Source of the DNA: Hoylesella pleuritidis JCM 14110
GTDB taxonomy: Bacteria > Bacteroidota > Bacteroidia > Bacteroidales > Bacteroidaceae
Reading direction: 5' to 3'
Length of the DNA stretch: 64,000 nucleotides
Assembly (NCBI RefSeq): GCF_000613725.1
Contig: NZ_BAJN01000001.1
Span: 62,001 to 126,000, forward strand
In this document: positions 58,212 through 64,000 of the stretch, in pieces
How positions within the stretch are numbered: the stretch's first letter is position 1
Layout of the letters: each line of letters opens with the position of its first letter
Translations under genes and position numbers: made by a program
The notes under the pieces: generated by a model
What the model was told of the DNA's origin: nothing
The model's database searches: none
What the model saw: only the letters and a program-made list of their open reading frames with translations

Positions 58212-60422
58212 TTATATTCTGCTGATTTGTTTGACCCCTTTGACCACACGGAGTTTCTTCAACAGAGTCTCTAACTTGCTTACATCGTCAAGCCGGACGA
58301 CTAAATTTCCGCGGAATAGACCGTCGTGAGAATCGATGTTGATGCTCCGCAACACGGTTTTTTCTTCTTTGGCGATGATGCTTGTGATGTTGTTGACAAT
58401 GCCGATATCGTCGTTCCCGATGACGTTGAGCGTGATGCTGTATTGCGATGACCCCTTGCCGCTCCAGCGTGCTTTTACGATTCGGTAACCGAAACGCCGC
58501 CGCAGTTCGGGTGCATTGGGGCAATCGGTTCGGTGAATCTTGATGCCTCCGTTGACGGTTACGAATCCGAATACTTGGTCGCCGTATATCGGGTGGCAGC
58601 ATTTGGCCAGCGAGTAGTCTAAGCCTTTCAGATTTCGGTCGATAACCAGCACGTCATCCGTGCCGTTAGTGGAACCTTCGCCGAGGCTTTCAAAGCTGAA
58701 CGTTTCTGCGCTTTGGGCTGTCTTGGGTGCGTTGATATTCAGCTCATGGTTGCGCACTTCGACGTATTTGTCGATGATTTCATTGAGATTCAGTTTCTCC
58801 TCGGCCACCTGTCGGTAGAAGTCGGACACTTCTTTGAATCCCATCTTCTTGATGGTATGGTAGAGGAGGGCCTCTTCAAGTTCGATCTTTCGGTTCTTGA
58901 AACGTCGCTCGAGCAGCTCTTTTGCGTAGAGGCCATCTTTGGCCTGCGTTTCTTTCAGCGCCAAACGTATCTTTGCCTTGGCTCTGCTTGTCTTGGCAAT
59001 ATTCAGCCAGTTGGGATTGGGTTTCTGGTTGTTCTGCGTAAGGATTTCTACGGTGTCGCCCGAGTGTAGCGGATGGCGGATAGGTACATTTCTGCCGTTG
59101 ATTTTGCCGCCGACGCAACAACTGCCTACGCCCGAGTGGATATGGTAGGCGAAATCGAGGATGGTCGCGCCCTTGGGAAACTTGAACAGGTCACCTTTCG
59201 GTGTGAAAACATACACCTCGTCTTCGTAAAGATCCATTTTGAATTGGTCCATTAGCTGCAAGTCATCGTTGCTTTCGAGGGCTGACCGAATGTTGGCCAG
59301 CCACTCGTCGATATTTCCTTCGCTCTTGATTCCTTTGTAACGCCAATGTGCGGCAAGGCCGTGTTCAGCCACTTCGTCCATCCGTTTGGTTCGGATTTGC
59401 ACTTCTACCCACTTGTTGTCGGGGCCTAACACGGTGATGTGCAGACTCTCATAGCCGTTCGATTTGGGCACAGACAGCCAGTCGCGAAGACGTTTCGGAT
59501 TGGGCTGATACATATCCGTAACGATCGAGTAGGTCTGCCAGCATTGCATTTTTTCCTTTTCCAAGGATGAGTCTAAGATGATTCGGATGGCGAAAAGGTC
59601 GTAAATCCCTTCGAAACCGCATTTTTGTTTCTTCATCTTCTGCCATATCGAGTGGATACTTTTGGTACGACCCTTCATTTGAAAGTGTAGTCCTGCGGCC
59701 TCTAACCGCTTTTGAATTGGGCCAATAAAACGCTCGATATAAGCATCGCGTGAACGCTTTGTGGCGTTGAGTTTGTCTTTGATGAGATAGTAGGCGTCGT
59801 GTTCGAGATACTTTAAACTGAGGTCTTCCAATTCACTTTTCAGCTTGTATAGGCCCAGTTTGTGAGCTAACGGTGCGTAAAGATAAGACGATTCCTCGCT
59901 CACTTCGCGCCGAGCATCGTGGTTGTCGGTGTCTCTGATCTGCCGCATCAGCACTACACGGTCGGCAATCATAATGAGAATAACGCGCATATCTTCTGCA
60001 AACGAAATGAGTAGGTTGCGGAAATTCTCGCTCTCTATGATGGGATTCTTCTTGTACAGACCGTGAATCTTGACAAGACCGTGAATGATTTGTCCTACGC
60101 TTGCGCCGAACAGGTTCGTGATTTCGCTCTCGTCGGCAAATCCGTTAACCACGTTTTCATAGAGCAAAATGGCTAAAACACCGTCGCGTTTCAGCCCGAT
60201 CTCATTGACGGCCACTTCTGCCGTCTGTAAGGAAAGTATGATGGGATTAAGTCCGAAAACATCTCTCTGAATCTGATGGTTGTGAACAGCCTTCCCGATA
60301 TGCCTGCACAGGATTTGCTCGTCGCCTGTTTTCAATGTGTTGCCGATGGTCTCCCGCAATTTCTTCCATATTCTGACGGTTTCTTCTCGTTCAGTGTTCG
60401 TAAATTCAAATCTATCTCCCAT
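58212..60422 (-). CDS. relA: GTP pyrophosphokinase RelA (hydrolase site degenerate)
   Basis: 736 residues from the ATG at 60422 (MGDRFEFTNTEREETVRIWK); the longer frame contains the promoter. Order: HD-like hydrolase domain (about 40-185), synthetase domain (about 220-350: GIYDLFAIRIILDSS, PKSNGYESLHITVLGP, EVQIRTKRMDEVAEHGLAAHWRYKG), TGS (VYVFTPKGDLFKFPKGATIL), zinc-finger-like (LAKCCHPIYGDQVFGFVT), and C-terminal ACT. The synthetase motifs are intact. The hydrolase LLHDVVEDT motif reads LLYENVVNG and ADRLHNMRT reads ADRVVLMRQ, so the metal-binding His-Asp pair is lost. It is therefore probably a synthetase only. Confidence 0.93.
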   Translation of the reverse strand: MGDRFEFTNTEREETVRIWKKLRETIGNTLKTGDEQILCRHIGKAVHNHQIQRDVFGLNPIILSLQTAEVAVNEIGLKRDGVLAILLYENVVNGFADESEITNLFGASVGQIIHGLVKIHGLYKKNPIIESENFRNLLISFAEDMRVILIMIADRVVLMRQIRDTDNHDARREVSEESSYLYAPLAHKLGLYKLKSELEDLSLKYLEHDAYYLIKDKLNATKRSRDAYIERFIGPIQKRLEAAGLHFQMKGRTKSIHSIWQKMKKQKCGFEGIYDLFAIRIILDSSLEKEKMQCWQTYSIVTDMYQPNPKRLRDWLSVPKSNGYESLHITVLGPDNKWVEVQIRTKRMDEVAEHGLAAHWRYKGIKSEGNIDEWLANIRSALESNDDLQLMDQFKMDLYEDEVYVFTPKGDLFKFPKGATILDFAYHIHSGVGSCCVGGKINGRNVPIRHPLHSGDTVEILTQNNQKPNPNWLNIAKTSRAKAKIRLALKETQAKDGLYAKELLERRFKNRKIELEEALLYHTIKKMGFKEVSDFYRQVAEEKLNLNEIIDKYVEVRNHELNINAPKTAQSAETFSFESLGEGSTNGTDDVLVIDRNLKGLDYSLAKCCHPIYGDQVFGFVTVNGGIKIHRTDCPNAPELRRRFGYRIVKARWSGKGSSQYSITLNVIGNDDIGIVNNITSIIAKEEKTVLRSINIDSHDGLFRGNLVVRLDDVSKLETLLKKLRVVKGVKQISRI

Positions 60423-60472
60423 AACACGTCTTTTTAGTTGACCGACTTTTCGGAAAAGCCAGATAGCTGATG

Positions 60473-60480
60473 CAAAAGTA
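60473..60480 (-). promoter_or_regulatory. Promoter -7 box of relA
   Basis: TACTTTTG on the minus strand (CAAAAGTA at 60473-60480), about 51 bases before the relA start at 60422. Confidence 0.55.
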
Positions 60481-60499
60481 CAAAAAAAGGCTATAATTC

Positions 60500-60530
60500 T
60501 TTGCTTTTTTAAGAAAACTAAGTACTTTTG
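60500..60530 (+). promoter_or_regulatory. Promoter of the DUF4301 gene
   Basis: TTTG at 60500-60503, exactly 19 bases, TACTTTTG at 60523-60530. The start site should be near 60537, with ATG at 60551. Confidence 0.72.
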
Positions 60531-60550
60531 TGTCATTAACTCATTTTATT

Positions 60551-62068
60551 ATGCTGACAGAAAAAGATCTTAAACAAATTGCCGCTCACGGTATGTCGGA
60601 AGCACAGGTGAATCACCAGATCGCGCAAATCAAAGCCGGTTTCCCGTTTTTGAAGATCGAATCGGTTGCTGCTGTGGGCAATGGCATTCTGGCGCCGAGT
60701 ACCGATGACTGTGAGAAATATATCGATGCGTGGAATCGATATAAGTCGGGTACGCACCGAATCGTCAAGTTTGTGCCGGCTTCGGGTGCTGCCAGCCGAA
60801 TGTTCAAAGACTTATTCGCTTTCCTGAATGCTGATTACAATGTGCCGACAACGGATTTTGAGAAGCAGTTTTTTTTGCATATCCGCGAGTTTGCATTCCG
60901 TAAAGAGTTGTGCGGCCAATGTAAACAGAATGTCAAGAAGAATGTCTGTACGCTGTTGGAAGAGGGCAATTACAAAGAGATTGTAGCCGAGTTGCTCGAA
61001 GCGAAAGGCCTTGATTATGGCAATCTGCCCAAAGGATTGCTCCTTTTTCACAACTACGAAGACGGTCCGCGTACACCGATGGAAGAGCATTTGGTAGAAG
61101 CAGCACTCTATGCAACGTCCGGCGGCGAGGCTAATGTACATTTTACGGTAAGTCACGACCACCTGAAACTATTTGAACAGAAAGTGATCGAGAAAGTGGA
61201 TACTTATTCTCGGCGTTTCGGCGTGCGTTATCACATCAGTTTCTCAGAGCAAAAGCCAAGCACTGATACCATTGCCGTCAATCTTGATGACACGCCTTTC
61301 CGTGATAATGACGGATCACTCGTATTCCGTCCGGGCGGACACGGCGCGCTGATTGAGAATCTGAATGAAATCGATGCAGATGTAATCTTCATCAAAAACA
61401 TCGACAATGTGGTGCCTGATCGGCTCAAAGATGAAACCGTAAGATACAAACAGGTCATTGCGGGTATACTGATCGAGTGTCAAAAGCAGACTTTTGCTTA
61501 TCTGAATCAGCTTGAGAGCGGTACTGTTACACGTCGGCAACTTGAAGAAATATTGCTTTTTACGGAGCAAACACTATGTTGTCGCAAAGCCGATGCGCGT
61601 ACTTTGACCGACGAACAGTTGGCCGACTATCTGCGTGCAAAGCTCAATCGCCCGATGCGTGTATGCGGCGTGGTCAAGAATGTGGGTGAACCGGGTGGTG
61701 GTCCATTCTTAACTTACAACCAAGACGGCTCTGTCAGTCCGCAGATTCTCGAAAGCAGCCAAATTGATAAGACTAATTCGGCGTATGTCAAGATGTTTGC
61801 TGAGAGCACGCATTTCAACCCTGTCGATTTGGTTTGTGCCGTCAAAGACTATCACGGAGTGCCTTTCCGATTGCCTGACTACGTAGATCGGCAAACGGGA
61901 TTTATCAGTCAGAAGAGTAAAAACGGCCGCGACTTGAAGGCTTTAGAGCTTCCTGGCCTTTGGAACGGTGCGATGAGTAACTGGAATACGATTTTTGTTG
62001 AGGTTCCTCTGTCTACTTTCAATCCCGTGAAAACAGTCAATGACCTCCTGCGCGAGCAGCATCAATAA
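60551..62068 (+). CDS. DUF4301 family protein
   Basis: 505 residues from ATG 60551 (MLTEKDLKQIAAHGMSEAQV). Conserved-looking segments are FVPASGAASRMFKDLFAFL, LPKGLLLFHNYEDGPRTPME EHLVEAALYA (residues about 160-190) and VFRPGGHGALIENLNEIDAD. The latter, with IFIKNIDNVVPD, looks like a nucleotidyltransferase-like sugar-phosphate binding region. No signal or membrane segment is present, so it is cytoplasmic. The family is widespread in Bacteroidetes and uncharacterised. It stands alone between relA and a terminator. Confidence 0.85.
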   Translation: MLTEKDLKQIAAHGMSEAQVNHQIAQIKAGFPFLKIESVAAVGNGILAPSTDDCEKYIDAWNRYKSGTHRIVKFVPASGAASRMFKDLFAFLNADYNVPTTDFEKQFFLHIREFAFRKELCGQCKQNVKKNVCTLLEEGNYKEIVAELLEAKGLDYGNLPKGLLLFHNYEDGPRTPMEEHLVEAALYATSGGEANVHFTVSHDHLKLFEQKVIEKVDTYSRRFGVRYHISFSEQKPSTDTIAVNLDDTPFRDNDGSLVFRPGGHGALIENLNEIDADVIFIKNIDNVVPDRLKDETVRYKQVIAGILIECQKQTFAYLNQLESGTVTRRQLEEILLFTEQTLCCRKADARTLTDEQLADYLRAKLNRPMRVCGVVKNVGEPGGGPFLTYNQDGSVSPQILESSQIDKTNSAYVKMFAESTHFNPVDLVCAVKDYHGVPFRLPDYVDRQTGFISQKSKNGRDLKALELPGLWNGAMSNWNTIFVEVPLSTFNPVKTVNDLLREQHQ

Positions 62069-62087
62069 AGTTGAATGAAATATAGAT

Positions 62088-62128
62088 AAAAGACTGATAA
62101 CCTGCTTCTTGCAAGTTATCAGTCTTTT
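62088..62128 (+). terminator. Terminator of the DUF4301 gene
   Basis: AAAAGACTGATAAC (62088-62101) pairs with GTTATCAGTCTTTT (62115-62128), with A and T runs on both sides. It begins 20 bases after the stop. Confidence 0.87.
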
Positions 62129-62162
62129 GTCTTTTCTCAGTAAGATATAAAGAATCCTGCAA

Positions 62163-62261
62163 TTAGATGCTTTTCACTTTGCGATTAACGGTTAACTACC
62201 CGCCGTTTAACCGTTAGTTACACGGTGAAAAGCCGTTAATCATAATGCGAAAAGCATCTAA
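62163..62261. repeat. ~99-bp palindromic intergenic repeat
   Basis: TTAGATGCTTTTC (62163-62175) and GAAAAGCATCTAA (62249-62261) are perfect inverted ends. Inside, TTTGCGATTAACGG is mirrored by CCGTTAATCATAATGCG, with a GGTTAACTACCC/GTTTAACCGTTAGTT core. It is the best-preserved member of the family at 8150 and 41490. Confidence 0.7.
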
Positions 62262-62290
62262 TCGTTTCCAATCTTTCTAATGTTTGAATT

Positions 62291-63595
62291 TTACCCGAAA
62301 ATAAAATTGATGATAAACAATACAGAGAGGATGAGAAGGGTGGGATTGAGCTGCTTGAATTGGAGGGTACAGAGCTTGACAATGACATAGCTGAGAATAC
62401 CGAGACAGATACCGTCGGCAATGCTGTAACATAGTACCATCGTAATCATTGTGATGAAAGCAGGGAATGCTTCGCTCACATCGCTGAGATCAATCTTCTT
62501 GACCGAGTCGATCATCAACACACCTACTAATACCAAAGCACCACTGGTGGCAGCACTGGGGATGAGCAGGAAGATAGGAGAGAGGAATAAAGCGATGATG
62601 AAAAGTAGTCCGACGAAAAATGAAGTAACACCCGACCGACCGCCTTCTGCTATTCCTGATGCACTTTCTACGTAGGTCGTAATGGTCGACGAACCGAGCA
62701 TTGCACCGCAGGTCGTACCGATGGCATCGCTCATCATCGCTTCTTTCACGTGTGGTATACTACCGTCAGCCCGCACAATACCGGTTTTATAAGCGAGGCC
62801 TACGATGGTTCCGATCGTATCAAACACGTTAACGATGAGCAGACTGAATATTACGAGTAACGTCTGTAAGGTGAAAAAGTCTTTGAAATCGAACATACAG
62901 AAAATGGGTGACAAGCTTTGCGGAGCTGAAACGGGTATCCAACCATTTGGAATTTGCGTCACTCCGAGCGGAATTCCGACCAAAGTAGCCACGATAATGC
63001 CGTAAAACAATGAGCCTTTGACATTTTTAGCCATTAAAATTCCACTCATCAGAATGGCCACAATACCGAGAATGCAGGTGGGAGTAAATTTACCTAATCC
63101 TACGAATGTGGCTTCTTTGGCTACGATAATATCAGCATTTTTCAGTCCGATAAAGGCGATGAACATACCGATTCCAGCTGAAATAGAAAACCGCATATTC
63201 TTAGGAATACTCTCCAAAATGAGTTCACGGATATTGAAAAAGGTGATCAGAATGAAGATTACACCCTCGGCCAGCATTATGGCCAATGCTTGTTGCCACG
63301 TGTAACCCATCGCTAAACAGAGTGTGTAAGCAAAAAACGCATTAAGCCCCATACTCGGTGCTTGTGCAAATGGTAGTTTGGCCATAAACGCCAACAGTAA
63401 AGTGGCGATGGCGGAGGCTAATGCCGTAGCTGTGAACAGTGCCCCTTTATCCATTCCGGTACTTGATAAAATGGTAGGATTGACAGCTAAAATGTAGCTC
63501 ATTGTGAGAAAAGTGGTGGCGCCCGCAATGAGTTCGGTACGCAGTTTCATTGACTTGGCATCAAAGCCGAGTACTTTTTCTAAAAGATTTTTCAT
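62291..63595 (-). CDS. NCS2-family purine permease (PbuG/AdeQ-like)
   Basis: 434-residue inner-membrane symporter with about 12-14 helices. It begins FGFDAKSMKLRTE-like text (LGFDAKSMKLRTELIAGATT) and has TFLTMSYILAVNPTILSSTG and QAPSMGLNAFFAYTLCLAMG. The substrate-region motifs are VNVFDTIGTIVGLAYKTG and SSTITTYVESASGIAEGGRS. These belong to the AzgA-like branch (adenine, guanine, hypoxanthine), not the uracil/xanthine branch. Its start overlaps the stop of the NudC-like gene by one base. Confidence 0.93.
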   Translation of the reverse strand: MKNLLEKVLGFDAKSMKLRTELIAGATTFLTMSYILAVNPTILSSTGMDKGALFTATALASAIATLLLAFMAKLPFAQAPSMGLNAFFAYTLCLAMGYTWQQALAIMLAEGVIFILITFFNIRELILESIPKNMRFSISAGIGMFIAFIGLKNADIIVAKEATFVGLGKFTPTCILGIVAILMSGILMAKNVKGSLFYGIIVATLVGIPLGVTQIPNGWIPVSAPQSLSPIFCMFDFKDFFTLQTLLVIFSLLIVNVFDTIGTIVGLAYKTGIVRADGSIPHVKEAMMSDAIGTTCGAMLGSSTITTYVESASGIAEGGRSGVTSFFVGLLFIIALFLSPIFLLIPSAATSGALVLVGVLMIDSVKKIDLSDVSEAFPAFITMITMVLCYSIADGICLGILSYVIVKLCTLQFKQLNPTLLILSVLFIINFIFG

Positions 63596-64000
63596 TATTT
63601 TTCTGTATTAAAATGGTCGAGCCAATGATCGATCAGCTTACGGGCGATGCTCAATTTTTCCGGAATCTGCGGTAGATGGTCCTTCTTATACCATCCGCCC
63701 GCAGCCAATTCAGAACGTTGCAGACGGATGTCGCCACTGTCGTATTCGGCAAAGAATCCTACCATCAGCGCGCTGGGATAGGGCCAGGGTTGGCTTCCGA
63801 AATAGTGAAGATGCTTGATTGCGAGACCGGTTTCTTCTTTTACTTCTCGTCTTACGGCTTCTTCTAAGGTCTCGCCGGTCTCTACAAAGCCTGCAACAAG
63901 TCCGTAGAAGTTGCCTCGAAAATTCTTGGCGTGCACGAGTAAAATTTCATCTCCGCGGCTCACTAACACGATAACGGCCGTTGCTAAGTGTGGCCAAACT
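63595..64000 (-). CDS. nudC: NADH pyrophosphatase-like Nudix hydrolase (NudC), 5' end outside window
   Basis: About 134 C-terminal residues are visible. The frame stays open to the window end, reading VWPHLATAVIVLVSRGDEIL before the internal GTG that would otherwise pass as a start. The Nudix box is GFVETGETLEEAVRREVKEETGL, shown here in parts as GFVETGE and REVKEETGL. The SQPWPYPSALMVGF element is the SQPWPFPxS signature of NAD(H)-specific NudC. It cleaves NAD(H) to NMN(H) and AMP. It is the upstream partner of the purine permease in one transcript. Confidence 0.9.
   Translation of the reverse strand, partial: VWPHLATAVIVLVSRGDEILLVHAKNFRGNFYGLVAGFVETGETLEEAVRREVKEETGLAIKHLHYFGSQPWPYPSALMVGFFAEYDSGDIRLQRSELAAGGWYKKDHLPQIPEKLSIARKLIDHWLDHFNTEK

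Overview
The window is a chromosomal stretch from a Bacteroidota member, most likely Prevotellaceae (Prevotella in the broad sense). The evidence is Bacteroidetes-type gene content and order (ATP synthase run with a short epsilon subunit, SusC/SusD pair, Rpb6-like omega, DUF4293, DUF4835, DUF3127, DUF4301, HU-CCDC81/SPOR protein), promoters of the TTTG-N19/20-TAnnTTTG type, and start codons without clear Shine-Dalgarno sequences. Genus and species cannot be fixed by eye.

Layout. 1-6118: end of atpD, then atpC, a small membrane gene, atpB-E-F-H-A-G. 6342-7983: bamD, omega-like subunit, DUF4293. 8548-12180 (minus): GH92 and GH125 alpha-mannosidases. 12726-16438: TPP riboswitch, TonB receptor, PnuT-like transporter and thiamine pyrophosphokinase, a thiamine salvage operon. 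16477-18512: a second TonB receptor with a frameshift in its signal region. 18923-21920: an accessory surface locus with a promoter, a leader ORF containing an (AC)n tract, a hairpin, a 70-residue peptide, a fimbrillin/FISUMP-like lipoprotein, and a roughly 0.5 kb tandem duplication of the convergent gene ends. 21808-24491 (minus): ECF sigma, anti-sigma, YkgB/DUF417 membrane protein, two-domain spondin lipoprotein. 24683-32498: GH20 hexosaminidase and a SusC (frameshifted)/SusD pair. 33215-40826 (minus): tRNA-Arg, TPR pseudo-protease, recN (frameshifted), DUF4835, coaBC, DEDDh exonuclease, dnaN. 41000-41401: DUF3127. 41668-47231 (minus): ftsE, lysC, lysA, two glycosyltransferases (the last frameshifted). 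47884-49556 (minus): FHA/zinc-ribbon protein and HU-CCDC81/SPOR protein. 49712-52401: rfbC, ugd (frameshifted), DUF4738 lipoprotein. 52520-55786: AspT/YidE-type transporter and ThrE-type exporter, divergent. 55838-57846: groES-groEL behind a sigma-54-like promoter. 58212-64000: RelA, DUF4301, NCS2 purine permease, NudC-like hydrolase (cut by the window end).

Themes. Much of the window is housekeeping. The accessory part concerns glycan use (GH92, GH125, GH20, SusCD; consistent with trimming host or yeast glycans), vitamin uptake, and surface lipoproteins. Five reading frames are broken by small indels, four of them single-base losses inside short homopolymers. This may be consensus error as easily as real decay. 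The most interesting parts are the (AC)n leader locus with its duplicated C-terminal cassette, the ECF-YkgB-spondin operon, the sigma-54-like groESL promoter, and two families of intergenic repeats.
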